Program-made: the position numbers and the translations under genes
In this document: positions 34,021 to 41,699 of the stretch, piece by piece
Layout: every line of letters begins with the position of its first letter
How positions within the stretch are numbered: the first letter of the stretch is position 1
Notes under the pieces: generated by a model
Databases searched by the model: none
Told to the model about the DNA's origin: nothing
Seen by the model: the letters and a program-made list of their open reading frames with translations, nothing else
Source: Planctomycetota bacterium
Lineage (GTDB): Bacteria > Planctomycetota > UBA1135 > JADKAF01
Direction: 5' to 3'
NCBI GenBank assembly: GCA_016793245.1
Contig: JAEUHW010000426.1
Span: forward strand, 1 to 64,000
DNA length: 64,000 nucleotides

Positions 34021-34676
34021 GAACGGCCGAGCTGACGGTGCTGTGCGAAGGACGGACCGAGATGCTCTTCGTGGAGCAGGTGTTGCGTCCGCATCTCTCG
34101 CTCTACCGCGTGCATGCTCGACCGCAGTACCTCGTCGGAGAGCGCGGCGGGATCGTGCCCTTCGACAAGCTGCGCGCCGCTCATCAGCGCTTCGTCGGGA
34201 ACCTTCGTTCGCATCAGTTCCTGACCACGATGGTCGACCTGTACGCACTGCGCGAGTTCCCGGGCGACGAGCGCCGTTCGGGCGAGGCCCCCGTGGAGCG
34301 CGTCGCGCGCATCGAGGGCGCCATGAGGGAACGCCTGCCGAGCCCGCAGTTCCTCCCCTACGTCCAGCTCCACGAGTTCGAGGCGTTGGTCTTCGTGGAT
34401 CTCGATGCGCTGTCGCCGGAGTTTCCCGGCGAGGATCTCGCCGAGGTCCTGCGGAAGCTGCGGACCGAGGTCGGAGCGCTGGCTCCCGAGGAGATCGACG
34501 ACTCGCCACGGACGGCCCCTTCGAAGCGCTTGATCCGCGTCATCCCCGGCTACGAAGCGCTGAAGGCGACCGCCGGGGCGAAGATCGCCGGCCGGATCGG
34601 CCTCACGCGCCTCCGAGAGTCGTGCCCGCACTTCGCGGCGTGGCTGAGCCGCCTCGAAGCGCTGGCCGGCGGGTAG
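34017..34676 (+). CDS. DUF4276-family TOPRIM-like protein
   Basis: Protein of 219 residues beginning with GTG at 34017 inside the stop region of the ATPase gene. It matches the DUF4276 pattern as I know it: an opening strand ELTVLCEGRTEMLFVEQVL, then GGIVPFDKL, then FLTTMVDLYALREFPGDE, then YVQLHEFEALVFVD, and a C-terminal block IPGYEALKATAGAKIAGRIG with CPHFAAWLSRLE. The first Glu (in CEGRTE) and the Asp of MVDLYAL stand where TOPRIM folds place their metal-binding acids. DUF4276 is grouped with TOPRIM-like folds, so a nuclease role is plausible. The overlap with the ATPase gene means tightly coupled expression. Together they make a split version of an OLD-type ATPase-TOPRIM protein. A hairpin follows the stop. 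Confidence 0.85.
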   Translation: MRTAELTVLCEGRTEMLFVEQVLRPHLSLYRVHARPQYLVGERGGIVPFDKLRAAHQRFVGNLRSHQFLTTMVDLYALREFPGDERRSGEAPVERVARIEGAMRERLPSPQFLPYVQLHEFEALVFVDLDALSPEFPGEDLAEVLRKLRTEVGALAPEEIDDSPRTAPSKRLIRVIPGYEALKATAGAKIAGRIGLTRLRESCPHFAAWLSRLEALAGG

Positions 34677-34685
34677 TCGACGAGG

Positions 34686-34709
34686 TGCCTCGCCAACTTG
34701 GTCGAGGCA
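34686..34709 (+). terminator. Hairpin after the ATPase/DUF4276 pair
   Basis: An inverted repeat TGCCTCG (34686-34692) with CGAGGCA (34703-34709), plus a short inner CCA/TGG pairing, starts 10 bases past the DUF4276 stop codon. It is followed by a G-rich stretch, not T. It probably separates the cassette from der. Confidence 0.4.
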
Positions 34710-34773
34710 GGCGAGGGGGCGGTCGGCTAGACTCTCCCGCCCACGGCGCGCCCCCTCAGCGCCGAGTGCACCC

Positions 34774-36105
34774 ATGCCGCTCCCCATCGTGACCATCGTC
34801 GGCCGCCCGAACGTCGGGAAGTCGACCCTCCTGAACCGCCTCTCCGGCAAGCGCATCTCCATCGTCGACGACGCCGAGGGGGTCACGCGGGATCGCGTGA
34901 TCACCGATGTCGAGGTCGACGGGCGGCGCTTCCAGCTCGTCGACACCGGCGGGATCGGCTTCGTCGACGAGGAGCGCTTGCGCGAGCACGTCGAGCGGCA
35001 GATCGAGATCAGCCTGCAGCGCGCGCAGGTGATCCTCTTCGTGACCGACGTGCGCTCGGGCCTCACCGACGCGGATCGCGAGATCGCGCAGCGCCTGCGG
35101 CGCTTCGAGATCCCGGTGATCCCGGTCGTGAACAAGGTCGAAGGGCGGATGCTCTCGCACGAGGTGGGGGCCTTCTTCCGGCTCGGCCTCGGCGAGCCCG
35201 TGCCGATCTCGGCCCAGAACGGCGAGGGGATCGACGCGCTCTTCGAGCGCCTGCTGAAGGAGCTCCCGGAGGCCGACGGAGTCGAGAGCGCCGTCGACGT
35301 CGCGCTGAAGCTCGCGATCATCGGCCGCCGCAACGCGGGGAAGTCCACGCTGGTGAACACGATCGCGCGCGAAGAGCGCGTCATCGTGAGCGAGATCGAG
35401 GGCACGACGCGCGACGCGATCGATGTCGTGGTCGATCGCGGCTCCGAGCGTTGGGTGCTGATCGACACGGCAGGGGTGCGCCGCAAGAAGGCGCTCACCG
35501 ACTCGATCGAGTTCTACAGCCAGGCGCGCTCCGAAACGGCGATCCGCCGCGCCGATGTCGTGGCGCTGCTCTTCGACGCGACGACCGAGATCTCGCAGGT
35601 GGACAAGCACCTCGGGCGCTACGCGGTGGATCACTACAAGCCGGTCGTCGTCGTCGCGAACAAGGCCGACCTCGTGCCCGACCTCGATGTCGAGAGCTAC
35701 GAGAAGTACCTGAACGATCGGTTGAGCGGGCTCGGCTTCGCGCCGATCGCGATGATCTCCGCGCAGAGCGGCGCCGGCGTGAGCAGCCTGCTGAAGACCT
35801 GCCGCGATCTGCGGCACCAAGCGCAGACGCGCGTCTCGACTGCCGAGCTGAATCGGGTGCTCGAGATGGCCAAGACCTCGCGCCTGCCTTCGAGCAGCGG
35901 CAAGGTCCCGAAGATGTTCTACGCGACGCAGGTCTCGGTCGATCCGCCGACGATCGTGATCTTCGTCAACGATCCCGACCTCTTCGGCAAGGACTACGAT
36001 CGCTTCCTGCAGAACCGCTTCCGCGAGCACCTGCCCTTCCGCGAGGTGCCGCTCCAGATCGTGTTCCGGCGCCGCGAGAAGGTAGAGCTCGGCGCCGAGG
36101 ATTGA
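34774..36105 (+). CDS. der: Ribosome-associated GTPase Der (EngA)
   Basis: Essential GTPase with two tandem G domains, needed for 50S subunit maturation, 443 residues (usual length). Domain 1: GRPNVGKSTLLNRL near residues 10-23, G3 DTGGIG, G4 NKVEG (most Der proteins have NKxD, so the Glu is a small deviation). Domain 2: GRRNAGKSTLVNTI at about residue 187, G3 DTAGVR, G4 NKADL. A C-terminal KH-like domain begins after RVSTAELNRVLE and ends in the conserved SSGKVPKMFYATQV and PPTIVIFVNDPDLF segments. The ATG at 34774 is directly before the first G domain strand. It is followed after 27 bases by a lipoprotein gene on the same strand. Confidence 0.97.
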   Translation: MPLPIVTIVGRPNVGKSTLLNRLSGKRISIVDDAEGVTRDRVITDVEVDGRRFQLVDTGGIGFVDEERLREHVERQIEISLQRAQVILFVTDVRSGLTDADREIAQRLRRFEIPVIPVVNKVEGRMLSHEVGAFFRLGLGEPVPISAQNGEGIDALFERLLKELPEADGVESAVDVALKLAIIGRRNAGKSTLVNTIAREERVIVSEIEGTTRDAIDVVVDRGSERWVLIDTAGVRRKKALTDSIEFYSQARSETAIRRADVVALLFDATTEISQVDKHLGRYAVDHYKPVVVVANKADLVPDLDVESYEKYLNDRLSGLGFAPIAMISAQSGAGVSSLLKTCRDLRHQAQTRVSTAELNRVLEMAKTSRLPSSSGKVPKMFYATQVSVDPPTIVIFVNDPDLFGKDYDRFLQNRFREHLPFREVPLQIVFRRREKVELGAED

Positions 36106-36132
36106 GGGGGAACGCCCTCACGGAGTCTCCGC

Positions 36133-36669
36133 ATGCGCACCACCTTCGCTCGCGTCCGCGCGTTCGCGGCGCTTCTCGTCCTCTCCCTCCTCGGATCCTG
36201 CGCCTCGAGCGAGATCTGGGTCGACCAGGAGTTCGATCAAGTGAGCTTCGACCGCGTGTGGGCGGTCTCCCAAGGCGCGCTCGTCGCCTCCGACTACGAC
36301 ATCGGCAAGGCGCGTCGCGAAGAAGGCACGATCGAGACCCAGTGGCGCTTCTCGCCCTGGATGTTCTCGAACGACGCGTGGCGCGAAGGGCGCGAGTCCC
36401 TGCGCCAGCCGCGGCGTTACCGCGCTCACGTGCGCCTCGAGGAGCGCGGCCTCGGCAAGTGGTTCGTGGCCGTGCGCGTCGAGCGCGAGCGCAACACCGA
36501 CATGGTCGATCCCTCGAACGAAGCTCGGGCGACTTGGTGGGGCGAAGACGACGACGAGGAAAAGGCGCGGGCCCTGCTTTTCCGAATAGAGAACAGCATC
36601 CGGGTCTGGAACGACGCTCCCGCGAACGCGGCACCCAGCTCGATCGGCGCGCCGACGAGCGGGCTCTGA
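36133..36669 (+). CDS. Small lipoprotein of unknown function
   Basis: Predicted lipoprotein of 178 residues. The signal (FAALLVLSLLGSCAS) has lipobox LLGSC, so the mature chain starts at Cys23. Mature residues show an alpha/beta pattern with VSFDRVWAVSQGALVASDYD and YRAHVRLEERGLGKWFVAVR, an order also seen in small outer-membrane lipoproteins with one compact domain. I do not recognise the family. It begins 27 bases after der and ends 37 bases before the Wzm-type permease gene, so it may be co-transcribed with either. A 9-C run lies in the gap to the permease gene. Confidence 0.78.
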   Translation: MRTTFARVRAFAALLVLSLLGSCASSEIWVDQEFDQVSFDRVWAVSQGALVASDYDIGKARREEGTIETQWRFSPWMFSNDAWREGRESLRQPRRYRAHVRLEERGLGKWFVAVRVERERNTDMVDPSNEARATWWGEDDDEEKARALLFRIENSIRVWNDAPANAAPSSIGAPTSGL

Positions 36670-36684
36670 GCGGAGCGTCTCCTG

Positions 36685-36693
36685 CCCCCCCCC
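36685..36693 (+). repeat. Poly-C tract before the polysaccharide exporter
   Basis: Nine consecutive C residues lie between the lipoprotein stop codon and the Wzm ATG, 13 bases upstream of that ATG and just before its Shine-Dalgarno GGAG. Homopolymer runs of this length can change length by slippage. Here a change would alter leader spacing, not a reading frame. Confidence 0.8.
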
Positions 36694-36706
36694 GCCTGGA
36701 GAATCG

Positions 36707-37651
36707 ATGAGCGAAGGAGGATCCATCAGCGCGCCGCTCGGCGAGCGCGCCTACGGTGTGCATCGCACGCTGCCGCCCGTTCTGGCGGTCTTCGAGCTGC
36801 CGCGCATCCTCTGGGAGCATCGCGAGCTCGTGAAGGCGATGGCGCGGCGCAGCCTGAAGGCGCGCTTCCGCGGCTCGGTGCTCGGGCTGCTCTGGCCGCT
36901 CATCCACCCGTTCTGCCTCTTCTGGATCTACCTCTTCGTCTTCTCGCGCATCTTCCCGTCGAGGAAGGACTTCTTCGCTTCGGAGCTGGTGCTCCTCGGC
37001 GACGTGAGCCAAGTGCTCCGGGACAACTACTACTTCGCGGTCTACCTCTTCTCAGGCATCCTCGCCTGGACCGCGTTCGGCGAAGCGGTGCATCGCAACG
37101 CGCAGGCGATCACCGGCAATGGGAACCTCATCAAGAAGATGGCATTCCCCTCCGAGGTGATGCCGCTCGCGGAGTGCCTTGCGACCCTGGCCATCCAGGT
37201 CTTCGGCACCTCGGTGTTCCTGGGCTTCATGTTCGTGGGCGGTCTCTGGCCCGCGCCCGGACCGGCGCAGCTCTTGATCTGGCCGATCCTGCTCGTGCTG
37301 CAGCTCGTCTTCACCTACGGCTTGAGCCTCATCGTGGGCACGCTGCAGGTCTTCCTCCGCGACACGGACCACATCCTCGGGGTTCTCATCACCTTCTGGA
37401 TGTTCCTGACGCCGATCTTCTGGTCGCCGCACATCGAAGCGCTGCAGGGCTACGTCGGCTACTTCGAGTGGAACCCGATGTTCCACTTGATCCAGGCGTA
37501 CCGGAACGTGCTGATCCATCCCGGCTGCGATTGGCTCTCCTGGGAGGCCTGGCGCCCGGTGCTCGTCTTCGCGGGCGTCGGCTTGGGCATGCTCTGGCTC
37601 GGGGTCTGGTTCTTCCAGTCGAAGCGCAAGCGCTTCGCCGACGAGATCTGA
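36707..37651 (+). CDS. wzm: ABC-2 type polysaccharide export permease (Wzm/TagG-like)
   Basis: Inner-membrane permease half of an ABC exporter for lipid-linked polysaccharides, 314 residues. The N-terminal HRELVKAMARRSLKARFRGS and VLGLLWPLIHPFCLFWIYLF blocks are the family hallmark. Six membrane segments follow, among them YFAVYLFSGILAWTAFGEAV, VFGTSVFLGFMFVGGLWP, LLVLQLVFTYGLSLIVG, VLITFWMFLTPIFW and a last helix before a basic C-terminus (SKRKRFADEI). The WNPMFHLIQAYRNVL segment is also typical. GGAG stands 7 bases before the ATG. It is the first gene of the glycan locus and is followed after 10 bases by its ATPase. The product would carry a completed glycan across the inner membrane. Symbol by role; orthology to E. 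coli wzm is not implied. Confidence 0.93.
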   Translation: MSEGGSISAPLGERAYGVHRTLPPVLAVFELPRILWEHRELVKAMARRSLKARFRGSVLGLLWPLIHPFCLFWIYLFVFSRIFPSRKDFFASELVLLGDVSQVLRDNYYFAVYLFSGILAWTAFGEAVHRNAQAITGNGNLIKKMAFPSEVMPLAECLATLAIQVFGTSVFLGFMFVGGLWPAPGPAQLLIWPILLVLQLVFTYGLSLIVGTLQVFLRDTDHILGVLITFWMFLTPIFWSPHIEALQGYVGYFEWNPMFHLIQAYRNVLIHPGCDWLSWEAWRPVLVFAGVGLGMLWLGVWFFQSKRKRFADEI

Positions 37652-37661
37652 GAGCCGCGCC

Positions 37662-38894
37662 ATGAACCACGCCATCGAAGTCCGCGGGCTCTCGAAGAAG
37701 TACAAGAGCTACCCCACGCCCGGGCATCGCATCCTCGAGGCACTCAGCCTCGGGCAGCGCTCGTTCCACCGCGAACACTGGGCGCTGCGCGACGTCGATT
37801 TCGACGTCGCCAAGGGCTCGGCGCTCGGCATCATCGGTGCCAACGGCGCGGGCAAGTCCACGCTGATGAAGATCCTCTCGGGGACCACCTTCCAGACGAG
37901 CGGGACCTTCGCCTGCCACGGGCGCGTGAGCTCGATGCTCGAGCTCGGCGCGGGCTTCCACGCCGAGTTCTCCGGTCGCGAGAACCTCATCATGAACGGG
38001 ATCATGATGGGCTACTCGCGCCGCGAGATGCTGGAGAAGTTCGACGAGATCTGGGAGTTCAGCGAGCTCGGCGCGTTCATCGAGGAGCCGCTCCGCACCT
38101 ACTCCTCGGGCATGGCGATGCGCCTCGGCTTCTCGGTGGCGGTCGCGGTCGACCCCGAGATCCTGATCATCGACGAGATCTTCGCGGTGGGGGACATGCA
38201 CTTCCAGAAGAAGTGCATCGACAAGATCTACGAGTTCCGCGAGCGAGGAAAGACGATCCTCTTCTGCTCGCACTCGCTCTACGACATCCGCCAGCTCTGC
38301 GACCAGGCGCTGTGGGTCCGCGATGGGCGGATCGCGCGCCACGGCGACGCCACGCTGGTCACGAACGAGTACGCGGCCTTCGAGCGCGCGCTCGACATCG
38401 ACGCGAAGGCGGTCGTCGAGGGCGATCTGCCCGCGGCGCCGAAGGGGGCGAAGGAGCAGCATCCTCGGATCACCGAGGTCCGCGTGTATCGCCCGGGCAG
38501 CGAAGAGGAGTGTCGCGAGTGCTCGCCCGGCGAAGCGCTCGACGTCGCGGTGAGCTACGAGAACCCCGATCCCTCGCGCTATCCGATCCACATCGGGATC
38601 GGCTTCCTGCGCAGCGATCAGACCCTCTGCATCGCGAACTCGACGCAGTTCGATGGCGTCGCGGTTCCGGGCGAGAGCGGCACCGCCGTGCTGCACATCC
38701 CGCGGCTGCAGCTCCTCTCGGGGACCTTCGTGGTCTTCTGCGTGATCCTGGACGGCCCCGGCATCCACCGCTACGACAACCGCATGGCGAAGCAGGACCT
38801 CGTCGTGCTGAGCCGCGAGCGGAACCTCGGCCTCTTCGCGCAGGATCACCGCTGGAAGATCGAGGTCGCGCGAGAGGTGGGCCCGATCTCCTGA
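37662..38894 (+). CDS. wzt: ABC exporter ATPase with C-terminal glycan-binding domain (Wzt-like)
   Basis: Cytoplasmic ATPase of the polysaccharide exporter, 410 residues. Walker A is GANGAGKSTLMKIL near residue 60, the signature YSSGMAMRLGFSVAVAV near 150, and Walker B ILIIDEIFAVGD follows at once; the H-switch is in LFCSHSLYDIRQL. After about residue 260 a beta-rich domain begins (ITEVRVYRPG ... VAVSYENPDP ... GTAVLHIPRLQLLSGTFVVF), matching the Wzt C-terminal domain that in O9a-type systems recognises the chemical cap at the non-reducing end. Its presence suggests that the exported glycan carries a terminal mark that times export. The gene follows the permease by 10 bases and ends 14 bases before the first glycosyltransferase. 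Confidence 0.94.
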   Translation: MNHAIEVRGLSKKYKSYPTPGHRILEALSLGQRSFHREHWALRDVDFDVAKGSALGIIGANGAGKSTLMKILSGTTFQTSGTFACHGRVSSMLELGAGFHAEFSGRENLIMNGIMMGYSRREMLEKFDEIWEFSELGAFIEEPLRTYSSGMAMRLGFSVAVAVDPEILIIDEIFAVGDMHFQKKCIDKIYEFRERGKTILFCSHSLYDIRQLCDQALWVRDGRIARHGDATLVTNEYAAFERALDIDAKAVVEGDLPAAPKGAKEQHPRITEVRVYRPGSEEECRECSPGEALDVAVSYENPDPSRYPIHIGIGFLRSDQTLCIANSTQFDGVAVPGESGTAVLHIPRLQLLSGTFVVFCVILDGPGIHRYDNRMAKQDLVVLSRERNLGLFAQDHRWKIEVAREVGPIS

Positions 38895-38908
38895 ACGGAG
38901 CGCGCGCC

Positions 38909-40057
38909 ATGGCCGACGTCTCCGCCGTGATCCTGAGCTACAACTCGGCCGCCTACGCCGTCGAGTGTGTGCGGAGCCTGCGGCGCGAAGCCGAGCGAGC
39001 GGGGATCTCCGTCGAGCTCGTGCTGGTCGACAATCGCTCGCCCGAGCTCGAGCGCGACCGGCCCATCCTGGAGGCGCTCGCCGCGGAGTCCGGCGCGGAG
39101 CTGCTCTTCAACGATCGCAACAGCGGCTACTCGGGCGGGATGAACTTCGGTCTGCGTGCGACGAGCGCGCCCGTCCTCGCGATCCTGAACCCCGACCTCT
39201 GCTTCTTCGAGGGTTCGCTGGAGAAGCTCCATCGTCACGTCGTCGAGCATCGCGAGTGCGGCGTCGCGGGCCCGATGGGCTTCTACGATCTCGATCGCGC
39301 GGTGGCGCTGCCGCCGAACCCGCTGCCCGATCTCGCCGATCACTGGCGACAAGTCTACGCGCACCTCACGCCCGGGCTCGCCCGCGCGTACGCGCGCCAT
39401 CGCTCGCGCGTCTCCTACCGCTACTGGACGCTCGAGCGTCCGACCGCGCTGCCTATGCTCTCCGGCTGCTGCATGGTGCTGCGACGCGACGTGCTGCCGA
39501 CGATCGGCGGGCTCTTCGACGAGCGCTTCCCGCTCTACTACGAGGACGCCGACTTCTATCGCCGCGTCGGTCGCGCGGGGCTCGAGTGCACGCTGGTGCC
39601 GGACGCGCACATCGCGCACTTCTACGGGCGCTCCTCGGCCACCGATGGCGGCGAGGCGATGCGCCGCTACCACATCGCGCAGCAGGAGTACTACCGCAAG
39701 TGGTACGGGCCGCTGCGGCGCGCTCTGGGCTACGAACTCGGCAAGAAGCTGATCGACTGGTGGCCCGGGAAGTGGAAGAAGCGCCCGCCGCTGGAGCCCG
39801 TCGATCTGGGGCGCGTCGTCGCTCCGCCGTCGATCGAGGTCCCGACGCGCGAGCCGTTCTTCCTCGAGCTCTCGATGGACCCGATGTTCTTCCTCGCCGG
39901 GGGCATGGTGCGCGCGGCGAATCCGTTCGCGTTCTCCGAGCTCGCCTGGCGCAGCATCGGATACCTCCGCTACTTCGTGCGCGCGGTCGATGTCGCCACG
40001 ATGCGGACGCTGCGCGTCTGGACCTTCGAGCGCGTCGCCGCGGAGACCGCGCGATGA
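38909..40057 (+). CDS. GT2-family glycosyltransferase (rhamnosyltransferase-like)
   Basis: Inverting GT-A-fold glycosyltransferase of family 2, 382 residues. The N-terminal nucleotide-binding strand is VSAVILSYNSAAYAVECVRS, with ELVLVDNRSPE next. NSGYSGGMNFGL precedes the metal-site region NPDLCF, in place of the usual NPD/DxD. Later come SGCCMVLRRDVLPTIGGLFDE and LYYEDADFYRRVGRAG, whose ED pair holds the catalytic base. A C-terminal extension of about 90 residues has no recognised motif. It most resembles rhamnosyl- and related deoxyhexosyltransferases (WbbL type), but sugar and acceptor cannot be deduced. It overlaps the next gene by four bases (ATGA). Confidence 0.88.
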   Translation: MADVSAVILSYNSAAYAVECVRSLRREAERAGISVELVLVDNRSPELERDRPILEALAAESGAELLFNDRNSGYSGGMNFGLRATSAPVLAILNPDLCFFEGSLEKLHRHVVEHRECGVAGPMGFYDLDRAVALPPNPLPDLADHWRQVYAHLTPGLARAYARHRSRVSYRYWTLERPTALPMLSGCCMVLRRDVLPTIGGLFDERFPLYYEDADFYRRVGRAGLECTLVPDAHIAHFYGRSSATDGGEAMRRYHIAQQEYYRKWYGPLRRALGYELGKKLIDWWPGKWKKRPPLEPVDLGRVVAPPSIEVPTREPFFLELSMDPMFFLAGGMVRAANPFAFSELAWRSIGYLRYFVRAVDVATMRTLRVWTFERVAAETAR

Positions 40058-40998
40058 GCGCCCCCGCGCCCGAGCTCTCGATCGTGATCCTCTCGTGGAA
40101 CACCCGCGAGCTGCTGCAGCGCTGCCTCGAGAGCCTGCGGCAGGTGCGGGACACCGTGCGCCGCGAGCTGCTCGTCGTCGACAACGCCAGCAGCGACGGA
40201 TCCTCAGAGATGGTGCGCGAGCGCTTCCCGGAGGCGCGCCTCCTCGTCAACGCGCGGAACGAGGGCTACGCGCGCGGCAACAACATCGGCATCGCCGCCG
40301 CGAGCGGCGCGAACGTGCTCTTGCTGAACAGCGACACCGAGGTGCGCGACGGCAGCCTGGACAAGCTGGTGGGCTTCCTGCGCGGCCATCGGGCGCACGG
40401 CGCGGTCGGCGCCGGGCTGCGGAACGCCGACGGGAGCGTGCAGCCGTGCTGCATGCGCTTCCCCACGCTGCTCGTTCCGCTCTTCTTCGACATGAACCTC
40501 GACAAGCGCTGGCCGCGGAACCCCGTGATGCGGCGCTACTTCATGCGGGATTACGACCACCGCACGAGCCGCGATGTCGACCAGCCGCCGGGCGCGTGCC
40601 TGCTGATCCGCCGCGAGGTGCTGGAGCAGGTGGGCGTCTTCGACGAGGAGCTCTGGCTCTACTTCAACGACGTCGATCTCTGCCAGCGCATCCGCCGCGC
40701 GGGCTGGCTGATCCACTACCTGGTCGAAGCGCAGGTCGTGCATCACGTCGGACAGAGCACGAAGCGCTTCTCGACGCGCGTCGTGGAGTGGCACCGCAAT
40801 CGCCTCTCCTACTACCGCAAGCACTACGGTCGCCTCGGCGCGGCGTGGGTGCGCTTCATGGTCCGCTGGCGCGCGTGGGAGGAACGCCGTCGGCTGCGCC
40901 GCGAGCTGCAGGACGCCGGAGAGCGCGAGGCCGCGCTCCGCGAGCTCGAGGGCATCGTGCGCGACATCTTCGCCTCCGAGGCGCGGAGGAGCGCATGA
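40054..40998 (+). CDS. GT2-family glycosyltransferase
   Basis: GT2 enzyme of 314 residues, starting within the previous stop (ATGA). ELSIVILSWNTRELLQRCLE is the opening strand and LLVVDNASSDGS the nucleotide-contact loop. NARNEGYARGNNIGI comes next, and LLLNSDTEVRDGS carries the DxD-type metal motif (SDT). PPGACLLIRREVLEQVGVFD and LYFNDVDLCQRIRRAGW close the catalytic domain. The C-terminal about 60 residues are basic and helical and may touch the membrane. It is a close structural relative of the gene before it but clearly a separate transferase, presumably adding another sugar to the same lipid-linked chain. Its 3' end overlaps the first PIG-L gene by four bases. Confidence 0.9.
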   Translation: MSAPAPELSIVILSWNTRELLQRCLESLRQVRDTVRRELLVVDNASSDGSSEMVRERFPEARLLVNARNEGYARGNNIGIAAASGANVLLLNSDTEVRDGSLDKLVGFLRGHRAHGAVGAGLRNADGSVQPCCMRFPTLLVPLFFDMNLDKRWPRNPVMRRYFMRDYDHRTSRDVDQPPGACLLIRREVLEQVGVFDEELWLYFNDVDLCQRIRRAGWLIHYLVEAQVVHHVGQSTKRFSTRVVEWHRNRLSYYRKHYGRLGAAWVRFMVRWRAWEERRRLRRELQDAGEREAALRELEGIVRDIFASEARRSA

Positions 40999-41699
40999 GC
41001 TCGCCTCGCCTCGTCCCTCCGCCGCTGCCGATCGCTTGGGCCGCTCCGCCTCGCGGGCGCGTCGTCGTCTTCGCTCCGCATGCCGACGACGACGTGATCG
41101 GCTGCGGCGGCGCGAGCGCGCTGCATCGGGCGCAAGGCGATCCGGTGCAAGTGGTCGTGCTGACGAGCGGGCTCTCGGGCGATCCCGACGGGTGCTACGG
41201 CCGCGAGGAGCTGCTCGCGCTGCGCGAGCGAGAGGCGCGTTCGGGAGGCGCCGTGCTCGGCATCGAGGACTACGCCTTCTGGCGCTATCCCGATGGCTAC
41301 GAGGTGACCGACGCCGACGTGGAGCAGCTCGCGGAGAGCGTGCGCGCTCATCTGGAGCGCGTCCGTCCCGACCTCGTCTATTACCCGTGGCCCCGCGAGG
41401 CGCACTCCGATCACTGGATCGCGGCGCTCGGGATCGAGCGCGCGCTGGAGCGGCTGTCGTTCGCTTGCGCGGCGTGGGGCTACGAGGTGTGGACGCCGTG
41501 CGTCGCCGACGTCGTGCTCGATATCTCCACGGTGGTGGAGAAGAAGCGCGCCGCGCTGCGCGAGCATGCCTCCCAATTACAGTACACGGATCTCGTGCAC
41601 ATGTCGCTCGGCCTCTGCGCGCAGAGGAGCCTCTACTTGCCGAAGGGGGCGACGCACGGCGAGGCCTTCGTGCGCTGGCGCGGTCGAGGTGGGGCATGA
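40995..41699 (+). CDS. PIG-L family deacetylase 1
   Basis: Zinc-dependent N-deacetylase of the PIG-L/LmbE family, 234 residues. Metal and catalytic motif VVVFAPHADDDVIGCGG corresponds to the family AHPDDE; the final Glu is Asp here, a conservative change at a residue that is usually Glu. The second metal motif is EAHSDHWIAALG. YYPWPREAHSDH and the LREHASQLQYTDL segment near the end are also typical. The family removes acetyl groups from GlcNAc-linked lipids or from sugars of nucleotide-derived glycans. In this locus it probably de-N-acetylates one residue of the growing glycan. It is coupled on both sides by four-base overlaps. Confidence 0.9.
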   Translation: MSSPRLVPPPLPIAWAAPPRGRVVVFAPHADDDVIGCGGASALHRAQGDPVQVVVLTSGLSGDPDGCYGREELLALREREARSGGAVLGIEDYAFWRYPDGYEVTDADVEQLAESVRAHLERVRPDLVYYPWPREAHSDHWIAALGIERALERLSFACAAWGYEVWTPCVADVVLDISTVVEKKRAALREHASQLQYTDLVHMSLGLCAQRSLYLPKGATHGEAFVRWRGRGGA

